From assembly GCA_910584075.1 (NCBI GenBank), contig CAJTZI010000014.1, positions 1-41,118 on the forward strand: a stretch of DNA of 41,118 nucleotides, written 5' to 3'. Shown in pieces: positions 31,995 through 40,110 of this stretch (position 1 is its first letter; each line of letters opens with the position of its first letter). The notes below the pieces were generated by a model. That model was not told where the DNA came from. It saw nothing but the letters and a program-made list of their open reading frames with translations, and made no database searches. This DNA is from an uncultured Oscillibacter sp. (GTDB taxonomy: Bacteria; Bacillota; Clostridia; Oscillospirales; Oscillospiraceae). The translations under genes and the position numbers were made by a program.

Positions 31995-32257
31995 AAAGTT
32001 TCGCCGGCCTTTTCAAAGGCCGTGGGGTGCAGAGGCAAGGCCCCTGCTCGCGCCCCGCAGGGCGCGAAACATCCCCAATGAAAAGGCCGCGCCGCAAAAG
32101 CCACCATCGCCCATTCCTTCAGCGCGGCCTTTCAGCGTCTTTGCCGCCCCTCGCGTCCCGGGAAGCGTTGACCGTCCGCCGGGACTTCGCCTCTCGCCGC
32201 AGCCACAGGGGCTCTGCCCCTGCACCCCGCAGCCTTTGAAAAGGCTGGCGAAACTTT
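31995..32257. repeat. Intergenic element B with terminal inverted repeats
   Basis: A 263-bp gene-free block. Its 51-base ends (31995-32045; 32207-32257 reversed) differ at only six positions. Each begins AAAGTTTCGCC, has the hairpin GGCCTTTTCAAAGGCC (left) or AGCCTTTTCAAAGGCT (right), then GGGGTGCAG-N-GGCA-NN-GCCCCT. The change G:C to A:T is at the paired positions of the hairpin, so the stem is kept. The interior is unlike element A. It separates yhbY from rdgB. Confidence 0.65.
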
Positions 32258-32293
32258 TTGCCGGCTTCGCCCTCTTCCCTTTAAAAATAGACG

Positions 32294-32890
32294 CTATTTT
32301 TTCAAATAAGTTCCCAGCTTCTCCACAAATTCCGCCAAGGCCCTGCCCCGGTGGGAGATCTCCGCCTTCTCCTCCGCTGTCAGCTGGGCGAAGGTCTTGG
32401 ACTTCTCCGGCACGAAGAACACCGGGTCGTAGCCAAAGCCGTTCTCCCCCATGGGGGCAAAGGCAATGGTGCCGGAACAGGTCCCCTCTGCCGTCAGCTC
32501 ATCGCCGTTGGGAAAAGCGCAGGCTACGGCGCAGGCAAAGTGGGCCGCCCGGGTGGTCTGACCCCGCATACTGCTCAGCAGCAGGGTATACCGTCCCCTG
32601 TCATCCAGCTCCTCCCCGCCGTAGCGGGCGGAGTAGACCCCGGGGCCGCCGTTCAGGGCGTCCACGCAGAGTCCGGAGTCGTCGGCAATGGCCGGCAGGC
32701 CCGCCGCGGCGCAGATGGCCTTGGCTTTCAGCATGGCGTTTTCGGCAAAGGTCTCCCCCGTCTCCTCCACGTCTACGGTGATGCCCAGGTCTGCGGGGCT
32801 CACCACCTGAACGCCGAATTTGGACAAAATAGCGGACATCTCTCTCAATTTATTGGCATTATGAGTGGCCAGCACAAACTTCTCAGACAT
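32294..32890 (-). CDS. rdgB: XTP/dITP diphosphohydrolase (non-canonical purine NTP pyrophosphatase)
   Basis: Hydrolyses dITP, XTP and ITP to keep deaminated purines out of DNA and RNA; this is the Ham1/RdgB family, 198 residues. Signatures are VLATHNANKLREM at the N-terminus, ADDSGLCVDALNGGPGVYSARY and GFGYDPVFFVPE with SHRGRAL at the end. Its ATG shares one base with the rph stop (TGATG), so translation is coupled. rph-rdgB is a conserved pair. Confidence 0.95.
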   Translation of the reverse strand: MSEKFVLATHNANKLREMSAILSKFGVQVVSPADLGITVDVEETGETFAENAMLKAKAICAAAGLPAIADDSGLCVDALNGGPGVYSARYGGEELDDRGRYTLLLSSMRGQTTRAAHFACAVACAFPNGDELTAEGTCSGTIAFAPMGENGFGYDPVFFVPEKSKTFAQLTAEEKAEISHRGRALAEFVEKLGTYLKK

Positions 32891-33612
32891 CAGAATCTCC
32901 CTCCCAAGACCTCTTTCTGGACAGCCAGCAGCTCCCGGCAGCCCTTGGCGCAAAGCCGCACCAGCTCCTGCTGCTCCGCCGGGGTGAAGGCCCGGCCCTC
33001 ACCGGTGCCCTGGAGCTCGATAAGCTCCCCGGCCTCGTTCATCACGCAGTTCAAGTCCACCTGGGCATGGCTGTCCTCGCTGTACTGGAGGTCCAGCAGG
33101 GCCGTGTCCTCCACGATGCCGGCGGAGACACCGGTGACATAGTGCCGGATGGGGCTTGCTCCCAGGACGCCCTCCTCCACCAGTTTCCGGCAGGCCAGGG
33201 CCAGTGCCACAAAGCCGCCGGTGACGGAGGCGGTGCGGGTGCCGCCGTCTCCCTGGAGCACGTCGCAGTCGATGGTGATGGTCCGCTCCCCCAGCTTTTT
33301 CATGTCCACGGCGGAACGGAGGGACCGGCCCACCAGGCGCTGGATTTCGGCGCTGCGGGGAGAGAGCTTTAATTTGGAGACATCCCGCTTACTCCGCTCC
33401 CGGTTGGCCCGGGGCAGCATGGAGTACTCAGCGGTGACCCACCCCTCCCCATAGGGCACGTGGGGCGGAGTCCTCTCCTCCACGCTGGCGCAGCAGAGGA
33501 CCTTCGTGTCGCCGCACTCGATGAGGCAGCTGCCCTCCGCGAATTTGATAAAGTCCGTGGTGATCTTCACCGGGCGCAGTTCATCAAAGGCCCGGCCGTC
33601 TGCTCGATTCAT
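32890..33612 (-). CDS. rph: Ribonuclease PH
   Basis: Phosphorolytic 3'-5' exoribonuclease that trims tRNA 3' ends, 240 residues, normal length. Family motifs are RADGRAFDELRPV at the start, EERTPPH, MLPRANRERSKRD, EIQRLVGRSLR and GDGGTRTASVTGG. ATG at 33612. It is followed by rdgB with a one-base overlap and preceded after 19 bases by a small DUF2007-like gene, which probably shares its transcript. Confidence 0.95.
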   Translation of the reverse strand: MNRADGRAFDELRPVKITTDFIKFAEGSCLIECGDTKVLCCASVEERTPPHVPYGEGWVTAEYSMLPRANRERSKRDVSKLKLSPRSAEIQRLVGRSLRSAVDMKKLGERTITIDCDVLQGDGGTRTASVTGGFVALALACRKLVEEGVLGASPIRHYVTGVSAGIVEDTALLDLQYSEDSHAQVDLNCVMNEAGELIELQGTGEGRAFTPAEQQELVRLCAKGCRELLAVQKEVLGGRF

Positions 33613-33631
33613 CCGATTTCCTCCCTTTCTC

Positions 33632-33880
33632 TCAGCGGCCGCACCGGAGGGAAGAAAGCACTCCGGCGGCTCTGTCGTAATCGTCCCTCCTGACGCGGAT
33701 GCTGTATGTGATCTCGCCCCGCTCGGGCGCTCCTCCGATTCGGCCCCGCCGTTCCGCGGCCCGGGCAGTCCCCCAGGCCCGCACAGAGCAGGCGATCCCG
33801 GCGCTGGCCAGCGCCTCCCGGATGCGGACCTGCTCTTCCATAGAGGCTGTCTCTGTCAGCTTCCGGCTCTTGAATAACAT
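33632..33880 (-). CDS. Small hypothetical protein, DUF2007-like
   Basis: 82-residue protein with an alpha-beta pattern: EEQVRIREALASAGIACSVR at 15-34 and a later ITYSIRVRRDDYDRAAGVL. The helix with LASAGI followed by strands and a C-terminal helix resembles DUF2007 (putative signal-transducing protein), but the match is loose. ATG at 33880 has GAGGGTGG upstream; an in-frame start at 33916 has none. It is probably first in the transcript with rph-rdgB, whose rph start is 19 bases away. Confidence 0.65.
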   Translation of the reverse strand: MLFKSRKLTETASMEEQVRIREALASAGIACSVRAWGTARAAERRGRIGGAPERGEITYSIRVRRDDYDRAAGVLSSLRCGR

Positions 33881-34110
33881 CCCGTATCCACCCTCTTGAT
33901 TATACGATACCGTCACAGCCCCCCGTCTCCCGGGGGCTGGGGGCAGAGCCCCTGGTTTCTCCGCTGCGAGGAGAAATAAATTGAAATCATTTTCGCCGCG
34001 GCGTGTATGTGGCGAAAATACCCCGACCCCAGCCGCCTGGGGCGGCGTCTCCAGTGACCAACGTCATTGGAGACGGGGTGGTTGGGGGGGAGCCTGCTCC
34101 CCCTCCCAGG
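33881..34110. other. Hairpin-rich interval between the ftsY and rph operons
   Basis: No ORF with coding character. It holds a run of inverted repeats: GGGGGCTGGGGGCAGAGCCCC near 33930-33951 (related to the repeat family), ATTTTCGCC / GGCGAAAAT (about 33981-34018), GTCTCCAGTGAC / GTCATTGGAGAC (34048-34075) and GGGGGAG / CTCCCCC near 34084-34106. The last lies just after the ftsY stop and could end that transcript. The ATTTTCGCC pair and the AAATT-rich middle have no clear role. Confidence 0.5.
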
Positions 34111-34983
34111 CTAGATGATAGCCTCCGCGTACGCCTCCGCGTCAAAGGGCTTGAGATCGTCGATCCCCTCGCCCACCCCCGCCAGCTTCACAGGCACGCC
34201 CAATTCCCGCGCAATGGCCACGGCGATGCCGCCCTTGGCGGTGCCGTCCAGCTTGGTGAGGACGATGCCGGTGAGGCCCGCCGTCTCCTTGAAGGTCCTG
34301 GCCTGTATGAGGCCGTTTTGTCCCGTGGTGGCGTCCAGCACCAAAAGCGTCTCCCGGGCCGCCCCGGGGCACTCCCGGTCGATGATCTTGCTGAGCTTGG
34401 CAAGCTCCGCCATGAGGTTCTGCTTATTGTGGAGCCGGCCGGCGGTGTCGCACAGCACCACGTCCACTCCCCGGGCCTTGGCGGCCTGGAGGGCGTCAAA
34501 GAGCACGGCGCCGGGATCCGCCCCCTCATGCTGGCGGACGATCTCGCATCCGGCCCGCTCCGCCCAGATCTCCAGCTGGTCGGCGGCGGCGGCCCGGAAG
34601 GTGTCGGCGGCGCACAGCAGCACCCGCTTGCCTCCCAGCTTCAAAAGGCGGGCCACCTTGCCGATGGAGGTGGTCTTTCCCACACCGTTGACGCCGATAA
34701 AGAGGAAGACGCTGGGGGTGGTGGAGACGTTCAGCTCCGTGGTGCCCACGTCCAGCAGGTCCACCAGCACCTGCCGCAGGGCCGCCCGGACGGACTCCTG
34801 GTCCTGCTGCTTCTCCCTGCGCACTTTCTCCCGCAGCCGCTCCACGGCCTCGGTGGCGGTCTCCACCCCCAGGTCCGCCAGAATCAGCGTCTCCTCCAGC
34901 TCCTCGAAAAAGGCCTCGTCCGCCTCAGTGAAGGTGGAGAAGAGATTGGTGGTGATCTTTTTCAGCTTGTCAAAAAAGCCCAT
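34111..34983 (-). CDS. ftsY: Signal recognition particle receptor FtsY
   Basis: SRP receptor GTPase that brings ribosomes making membrane proteins to SecYEG. The 290-residue protein has a short N domain without the long acidic A domain, and the NG-domain motifs GVNGVGKTTSIGK (P-loop), DTFRAAAADQL, DTAGRLHNKQNLMAEL, TKLDGTAKGG and a C-terminal GVGEGIDDLKPFD. It is the final gene of the smc-zinc ribbon-ftsY group, starting 15 bases after the last zinc-ribbon gene. ATG 34983 is the family start. Confidence 0.96.
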   Translation of the reverse strand: MGFFDKLKKITTNLFSTFTEADEAFFEELEETLILADLGVETATEAVERLREKVRREKQQDQESVRAALRQVLVDLLDVGTTELNVSTTPSVFLFIGVNGVGKTTSIGKVARLLKLGGKRVLLCAADTFRAAAADQLEIWAERAGCEIVRQHEGADPGAVLFDALQAAKARGVDVVLCDTAGRLHNKQNLMAELAKLSKIIDRECPGAARETLLVLDATTGQNGLIQARTFKETAGLTGIVLTKLDGTAKGGIAVAIARELGVPVKLAGVGEGIDDLKPFDAEAYAEAII

Positions 34984-34998
34984 AGCGTCCTCCCGAGA

Positions 34999-35244
34999 TC
35001 AGGCCTCGTCCTGATCCTTTTTCTTATTTTTCGCGGTGCGGTCCACGGCCCTGCCGCAGTACCGGCAGTGGACCTCGTGCTTTCGGCCCAGGAACTTGCC
35101 GCAGTGGGGGCACCGCCACCAAATGCTGTAAAGGGCCAGGGCGGCCAGCAGCATGACGGCTCCCACCACGCCGTTGGCCATGGCCGCGAAGAGCCCCCCA
35201 ATGGCCAGGGCGGCGATGATATAGTCCTTTTGTCGTAAACTCAT
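34999..35244 (-). CDS. Small membrane protein with zinc ribbon (third of three)
   Basis: 81 residues: a double hydrophobic segment (about 7-44) followed by WWRCPHCGKFLGRKHEVHCRYCGRAVD, a zinc ribbon with two CxxC pairs, and a lysine-rich end. ATG 35244 has AGGAATAG upstream. It is the third in a row of similarly built genes and ends 15 bases before ftsY. I know no assigned function. Confidence 0.78.
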   Translation of the reverse strand: MSLRQKDYIIAALAIGGLFAAMANGVVGAVMLLAALALYSIWWRCPHCGKFLGRKHEVHCRYCGRAVDRTAKNKKKDQDEA

Positions 35245-35248
35245 AATT

Positions 35249-35569
35249 CTATTCCTTTCCGGGCTTCGCATCCCAGTCGATCCGTTTGCCGCAGTTCTGG
35301 CAGTACTCACCGTCGTTCCGCTCCAGCCAGCTGCCGCAATGAGGGCAGCGCATCCAACAGAGGTGGAGAAGAACTCCGGCGATGACAGCAAAAAAGGCCA
35401 TGGCGGGGATTGCCTCATAAACGTCCAGTCCTGTGCGCTCCAGCGCCATTGCGATGAGATACAGCAGCGCCGGCACCCCCAGCATAAGGGCAAACACCGT
35501 ACACTTCTTCTGCCGCAGGCTCACACGGACCGCCTCCTTCCCGCCGTCTCCCTCACGGGTGATGGTCAT
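35249..35569 (-). CDS. Small membrane protein with zinc ribbon (second of three)
   Basis: 106 residues: a soluble 20-residue lead, two hydrophobic segments (about 26-65), then LCWMRCPHCGSWLERNDGEYCQNCGKRIDWD. The layout and CxxC spacing match the neighbouring two genes, so this is a paralogous set. ATG 35569 lies inside the preceding gene (17-base overlap), with GAGAGG upstream. The gene ends five bases before the third copy's start. Confidence 0.78.
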   Translation of the reverse strand: MTITREGDGGKEAVRVSLRQKKCTVFALMLGVPALLYLIAMALERTGLDVYEAIPAMAFFAVIAGVLLHLCWMRCPHCGSWLERNDGEYCQNCGKRIDWDAKPGKE

Positions 35570-35855
35570 AATCCTCTCCCTTGACCCCTCTCCGCCCCCG
35601 GATCTCGTAGTTGATCTCCAGGCCGCAGCGGGGGCAGCGTTTCTTCTTAAAAGGCGGGTCAATCCGCTTGCCGCACACCGGGCAGCGCCACCAGGAGATG
35701 GCCAGCATAATCCCAACCCAGTAGATGATGGCCCCTGATCCGGCGAGCCCGATGGCAGTCACCGTCTCTTCCGTCAGAAACAGGCCGGCGATCATCAGCA
35801 CAGTGGCCACGGCGAAAACCGCCAGGGAAATCCATATCTTATGACGCAGCTTCAT
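35553..35855 (-). CDS. Small membrane protein with zinc ribbon (first of three)
   Basis: 100 residues: two hydrophobic segments (about 7-50) then WWRCPVCGKRIDPPFKKKRCPRCGLEINYE, and a charged tail. ATG 35855 follows AAGGAGG at seven bases, immediately behind the displaced smc tail copy. It opens the run of three paralogs before ftsY. Confidence 0.8.
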   Translation of the reverse strand: MKLRHKIWISLAVFAVATVLMIAGLFLTEETVTAIGLAGSGAIIYWVGIMLAISWWRCPVCGKRIDPPFKKKRCPRCGLEINYEIRGRRGVKGEDYDHHP

Positions 35856-35870
35856 GGGAGAGCCTCCTTT

Positions 35871-35954
35871 TTATTCGATGTCCAGTTCCTTCGCCATGTC
35901 GTTGAGGTTGATGGTAAGGATTTTGCTGACGCCCTGCTCCTGCATGGTGATGCC
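35871..35954 (-). pseudogene. Duplicated 3' end of smc (displaced copy)
   Basis: Encodes GITMQEQGVSKILTINLND then MAKELDIE and a TAA stop, identical in protein to the last 27 residues of the full smc gene. Against 36074-36157 only four bases differ (GGC/GGT, AGC/AGT, GAA/GAG, TAA/TGA), all silent. It ends 15 bases before the zinc-ribbon gene with normal spacing, so this may be the original chromosomal end of smc. Confidence 0.9.
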
Positions 35955-36073
35955 CCACAAAAGCTCCGCTTTTGCGGGGACCCCGCATTCAGCTCAAATC
36001 GTCCGGAGTGAATCCGGCCGATTTCAAGGTTTTGCTCCGCAAAACGCTTGACGCGCCTTTCGGCGCGGCGGCA
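35955..36073. repeat. 119-base palindrome-rich insert between the two smc tails
   Basis: Contains CGCGCC-TTTC-GGCGCG, GTTTTGCTCCGCAAAAC, CCGGAGTGAATCCGG flanked by AAATCG...CGATTT, and AAAAGCTCCGCTTTT next to TGCGGGGACCCCGCA. All are gap-poor inverted repeats, as in REP-like intergenic sequences. There is no ORF. Confidence 0.7.
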
Positions 36074-39000
36074 TCACTCGATGTCCAGTTCCTTCGCCAT
36101 GTCGTTGAGGTTGATGGTAAGGATTTTACTGACACCCTGCTCCTGCATGGTGATGCCGTAGAGGACGTCCGCCTCCTCCATGGTGCCCCGGCGGTGGGTG
36201 ATGACGATGAACTGGGTCCGCCCCGCCAGGGTCCGCATGTACCGGGCGTAGCGGGTGACGTTCACGTCGTCCAGTGCCGCCTCGATCTCGTCCATGACGC
36301 AGAAGGGGGTGGGATGCACCTTCAATATGGAGAAGTACAGCGCGATGGCCACGAAGGCCTTCTCACCGCCGGAGAGGAGGGAGATGGTCTTGAGGGTCTT
36401 CCCCGGGGGCTGGGCCTTGATCTCGATGCCGCAGCCCAGGATGTCCGTCTCGTCCTCCAGCTCCAGCCGGGCCTGTCCGCCGCCGAAGAGCTCCACGAAG
36501 GTGGTTTGGAAACTCTCGGAGAGGAGCTTGAACTGCTGAGCAAAGATGCGGGTCATCTCCGCCGTGATCTCTCCGATGATCTTTTCCAAATCCGCCTTGG
36601 CGGACTCCACGTCGTCCCGCTGGCCGGTGAGATAGGTGTAGCGGGTGTTCACCCGGTCGTACTCCTCGATGGCGCCGATATTGGGGGTGCCCAGGGCGGA
36701 GATGTCCCGTTTCAGCTCCCCGATGCGGCGGGATGCCTTGGGCACGCTCTCCAGCTCGATCCGCTGTGCCTGCGCGTCGGAGTGGTTCAGCTCGTAATGC
36801 TCCCAGAGCCGGTCCAGAATCTGCTTTTCCTCCAGGGCGGAGGTGGCGATCTTCTGCTCCAGCCTGGAGGCGGAGCGCTCCAGGTTCAAAAGGTTCTCGT
36901 TCATCTCCTGGCTGGCCCGGTTCTGGGCAGTGCGCTGGGCCTCCAGGGTCAGCTTCTCCTCTTGCAGGGACTGGAGGCGGGACTGGAACTCCCGGCTCCG
37001 GGCCGTGAGGGCGGCGATGGTCTCTTTCCGCTGGGCGATCTCGGCGGCGGCCTCGTCGATGTGGGCCTGATAGGCCAGGAGGGCCTCCTCCTTCTGCCGT
37101 CGGCCCCCGCCCAGGTCCCGGGAGAGACCGCGCAGGTCCGCCGCCCGGCCGGCGGCGGCCTCCCGCTGGGCGGTCAGGGCCGCCAGCTCCTCCTTCTTCC
37201 CGGCGATCTCCTCCGCCAGGGCGTTGGACCGGGCCAGCAGCTCCGACTGCCGGTCCAGTCCCTCCTCCACCTGGGCGCGGAAGGACGCGGCCTGAGCCTC
37301 CTGGACGGCGATCTCCGCCTCCGCCTCCTGGGTCCTCCGGGCGTTGTCCGCCAGCCGGCCGGTGAGGCTCGCCAGCTCACCCTCCAGATTTTCCAAATTC
37401 TCCCGCAAGGACCCCAGAAGAATGTCAAAGTGATTCTTCGCGCCCTCCAGCCGCAGCATCTCGTCCTCGGCCTGACGGCGCTGGCTCTCCGCCGTCTCCA
37501 GCTCGTACTGGGCGGCGGCCAGCTCCCGGAGCGCCTCCTCCTCCACCTGTCTGGCGTCATCCACGGCCTGGTGCATGACCCCGGCGCGGCTGTTCAGCTT
37601 TCGCAACTCCGCCGCCCGGCTCAGCACCCCCGCGGAGCGGGAGGTGGAGCCGCCGGTCATGGAGCCGCCCCGGTTGATGACCTGGCCGTCCAGGGTGACA
37701 ATCCGGAAGGCATTCTGGTATTTCCGGGCCATGGCGATGCCGCAGTCCATATCCTCGGCGATCACCGTGCGGCCAAGAAGGCTCTCAAAGATGTTCCGGT
37801 ATTTTTCATCAAAGGTGATCAGGCGGGATGCCAGCCCCACAAATCCGAACTCATTCTCCACGCCCTGCTGGCGCAGTTCGCCGCCCCGGATGGCGGTAAG
37901 GGGCAGGAAGGTGGCCCGGCCGGCATCCCGCTGCTTGAGGTAGTTGATGGCGCTCTTGGCGTCCTCCTCCCGGTCCACCACGATGTTCTGGAGACCCGCC
38001 CCCAGGGCAATCTCAATGGCCAGAGTGTACTTCCCGTCGGTCTTCATCAGGCTCGCCACAGGTCCGTGGAGGCCCCGGAGGCTGCCCCTGGCCTGGCACA
38101 CGAGCTTGACGGCCTTGGAAAAGCCCTCGTACTCCTTCTCCATCTCCGTCAGCAGGCGGATACGGTTGTCCAGGGCGCCGGCGTCCATGGTCAGTTTCAC
38201 CCGCTGCTCCGCGGCGGCGGCGGCCTTTTTCTTCCGCTCCTCCATCCGCAGGCTGTGGCCGGCGATGATATTGGACACGGCCTCCGCCTCGTCCCGGGCA
38301 TCCTCCAGGGCGCGGCGGTTGGCCCTGGCCTCCTTCTCCGCCTCCTCCAGCTGGGCCGCGGAGGCGGTGAGCTCACTCTCCACCGCGGTCTTCCGCTCTG
38401 TAATCTGGCCGTTCTCAGCGGCCAGGGCGGCGGCGTCCGCCCGGCGGTCCGCGGCGGCGGCCACGGCGATGGCCTCCTTGGCCCGCAGGGCCTCCGCCTC
38501 GCCCTGCACTCCGCCGGCAGTCTCGGCGGCGGTCCGGGCCTGGGCCAGCAGCCCCTCCAGTACCTCGTTCAGGGCGGACATGGCGGTTTCCATCTCCGCC
38601 ATGCGGGCCTCCTGCTCCTCCGCCTGTCTCTGGAGGTTCCCGGCACGGCTGTCCGTCTCCTCCAGCTCCTGGCGGGCACGCTGAATATTCTCCTCATTGT
38701 GGACAATGGCGCTCTCCAGCACGGCCACGGCAGACTCCTGCTCCGTCACCTGTCCGCCGATGGCGGCGGCCTCTCCCCGGATGGACTCGGCCTCCACGTC
38801 CTTTTCCCGCATTTTCTCACCGAACCGCTCCCCCTCCGCGTACAGAGCGTCCAGAGCGGAGCGGGCCTCGTCCCGGGCGGCCTCGGCGGCCCGGAAATCC
38901 GCCTCCGTCTTTCGGGCCTGGACTTTCAGGTTATCCAGGTTCTCCAGCCATACGGAGATCTCCAGAAGCCGCAGCTCGTCCCGGAGGACCAGGTACTTTT

Positions 39001-39640
39001 TCGCTTTCTCCGCCTGGTCCCGCAGGGGCTCCACCTGGAGCTCCAGCTCCGCGATCTTGTCGTTGATCCGCACCAGATTCTCCTGGGTGCGCTCCAGCTT
39101 CCGCTCGGAGTCCTCCTTCCGGTGGCGGAATTTGGAGATGCCGGCGGCCTCCTCGAAGATCTCCCGCCGGTCGCCGCTGCGGGTGGACAAAATCTCGTCG
39201 ATCTTGCCCTGGCCGATGATGGAATAGCCCTCCTTGCCCATGCCGGTGTCCATGAACAGCTCCGTCACGTCCTTGAGCCGGACGGACTGCCGGTTGATGT
39301 AGTACTCACTCTCACCGCTGCGGTAGTAGCGGCGGGTCACCGCCACCTCCGACTCCTCCATGGTGGGAAAGATCCCCTCGGTGTTGTCCAGCACCAGCGT
39401 CACCTGGGCAAAGCCCACCTGGGCCCGCTTCTCCGTGCCTCCAAAGATTACGTCCTCCATCTTGGCCCCCCGCAGGCCCTTGGCGCTCTGCTCCCCCATG
39501 ACCCAGCGGATGGCGTCGGAGATGTTGGACTTGCCGGAGCCGTTGGGGCCCACAATGGCGGTGATGTCCTCTCCGAAGTTCAAAACAGTCTTGTCGGGAA
39601 AGGATTTGAAGCCTTGAATTTCCAATGCTTTTAGGTACAC
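36074..39640 (-). CDS. smc: Chromosome segregation ATPase SMC
   Basis: Condensin ATPase that compacts and segregates the chromosome with ScpA/ScpB. The 1188-residue protein has the N-terminal Walker A GPNGSGKSN (31-39), long coiled coils with a hinge (about 500-670, LHGPVASLM...), and the C-terminal LSGGEKAFVAIAL signature with VMDEIEAALDD. Start is GTG 39640 with AAAGGGGTGG four bases upstream; that upstream DNA belongs to the integrative-element repeat. It ends in TGA at 36074, followed by a second tail copy. Downstream are three zinc-ribbon genes and ftsY. All expected motifs are present, so it should be functional. Confidence 0.96.
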   Translation of the reverse strand: MYLKALEIQGFKSFPDKTVLNFGEDITAIVGPNGSGKSNISDAIRWVMGEQSAKGLRGAKMEDVIFGGTEKRAQVGFAQVTLVLDNTEGIFPTMEESEVAVTRRYYRSGESEYYINRQSVRLKDVTELFMDTGMGKEGYSIIGQGKIDEILSTRSGDRREIFEEAAGISKFRHRKEDSERKLERTQENLVRINDKIAELELQVEPLRDQAEKAKKYLVLRDELRLLEISVWLENLDNLKVQARKTEADFRAAEAARDEARSALDALYAEGERFGEKMREKDVEAESIRGEAAAIGGQVTEQESAVAVLESAIVHNEENIQRARQELEETDSRAGNLQRQAEEQEARMAEMETAMSALNEVLEGLLAQARTAAETAGGVQGEAEALRAKEAIAVAAAADRRADAAALAAENGQITERKTAVESELTASAAQLEEAEKEARANRRALEDARDEAEAVSNIIAGHSLRMEERKKKAAAAAEQRVKLTMDAGALDNRIRLLTEMEKEYEGFSKAVKLVCQARGSLRGLHGPVASLMKTDGKYTLAIEIALGAGLQNIVVDREEDAKSAINYLKQRDAGRATFLPLTAIRGGELRQQGVENEFGFVGLASRLITFDEKYRNIFESLLGRTVIAEDMDCGIAMARKYQNAFRIVTLDGQVINRGGSMTGGSTSRSAGVLSRAAELRKLNSRAGVMHQAVDDARQVEEEALRELAAAQYELETAESQRRQAEDEMLRLEGAKNHFDILLGSLRENLENLEGELASLTGRLADNARRTQEAEAEIAVQEAQAASFRAQVEEGLDRQSELLARSNALAEEIAGKKEELAALTAQREAAAGRAADLRGLSRDLGGGRRQKEEALLAYQAHIDEAAAEIAQRKETIAALTARSREFQSRLQSLQEEKLTLEAQRTAQNRASQEMNENLLNLERSASRLEQKIATSALEEKQILDRLWEHYELNHSDAQAQRIELESVPKASRRIGELKRDISALGTPNIGAIEEYDRVNTRYTYLTGQRDDVESAKADLEKIIGEITAEMTRIFAQQFKLLSESFQTTFVELFGGGQARLELEDETDILGCGIEIKAQPPGKTLKTISLLSGGEKAFVAIALYFSILKVHPTPFCVMDEIEAALDDVNVTRYARYMRTLAGRTQFIVITHRRGTMEEADVLYGITMQEQGVSKILTINLNDMAKELDIE

Positions 39641-39880
39641 AGAACCACCCCTTTCTTCTCAAATCTTCTCAAAGCGCTGCGGCGCAACAGCTTCGCGGTT
39701 TTCGTATTTTTCATGTTTTCTCAAATCCCGGCGTATTTTCTCGATGAATTGGTGTAAAAATTGGTGTAAAACCGGTGGGTGTTTCCTGTTACACCACAAA
39801 AACCCGGAAACCGTTGGGGCTGTAAGGCTGCGGGGTTTTGAACGGGCGGTCTGCGAACTTTTGAGAACCTATGCCGGGTA
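39614..39880 (-). repeat. Integrative-element end, copy 1 (inner, fused to smc)
   Basis: Covers the first nine smc codons (MYLKALEIQ) and about 240 bases upstream. It lines up with copy 2 at a constant offset of 470-471 bases, sharing ACAGAACCACC, CTTTCTTCTCAAA, GGCGTATTTTCTCG, the pair GGTGTAAA (39751, 39763), TTACACC (39789) and TTTTGAGAAC (39859). Similarity is clear but imperfect. Confidence 0.85.
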
Positions 39881-40083
39881 GTGGCGGATGCCAGACACTA
39901 TCGGCACGACTCTCATGGTTCGGATCCTAAAGTTAAGCTAACAACTCAGCGCAGTATCTCGGCGGCAAAAACATCCACTTGTCCAAATGGTGTAAAAGTG
40001 GTGTAACTCATGAATCTCCCTTTTGGAAGAGAGGCGGCAAACCGTTGGAAACACTGGAATTTTGTGACCTCAACCGCTCTACA
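39881..40083. other. Remnant between the two element ends
   Basis: About 200 bases without a convincing gene. It contains a third GGTGTAAA / GGTGTAA pair (39989 and 40000). Copy 1 would normally be followed here by its own integrase, so the body of that element appears deleted. Confidence 0.5.
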
Positions 40084-40110
40084 TTGCATCTCCAGCGCTC
40101 GCAGATACAC
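40084..40110 (-). pseudogene. Orphan smc start (MYLRALEMQ)
   Basis: Read on the minus strand, GTG at 40110 starts nine codons MYLRALEMQ, against MYLKALEIQ in smc. They differ mostly at third positions, with two conservative changes. The frame then leaves the smc sequence (CRAVEV...). The ribosome site GAGGTGG before it is kept. It marks an older or displaced attachment site. Confidence 0.82.

Noticed and set aside
35972..39634. 1220-codon open frame on the plus strand opposite smc
   Set aside because: It mirrors smc codon structure in a GC-rich genome; the translation is Leu/Gly/Gln/Val/His-rich low complexity without domains, and smc on the other strand is unmistakable.
39902..39965. tRNA-like look in the remnant between the two element ends
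   Set aside because: No cloverleaf could be formed and there is no T-loop consensus.
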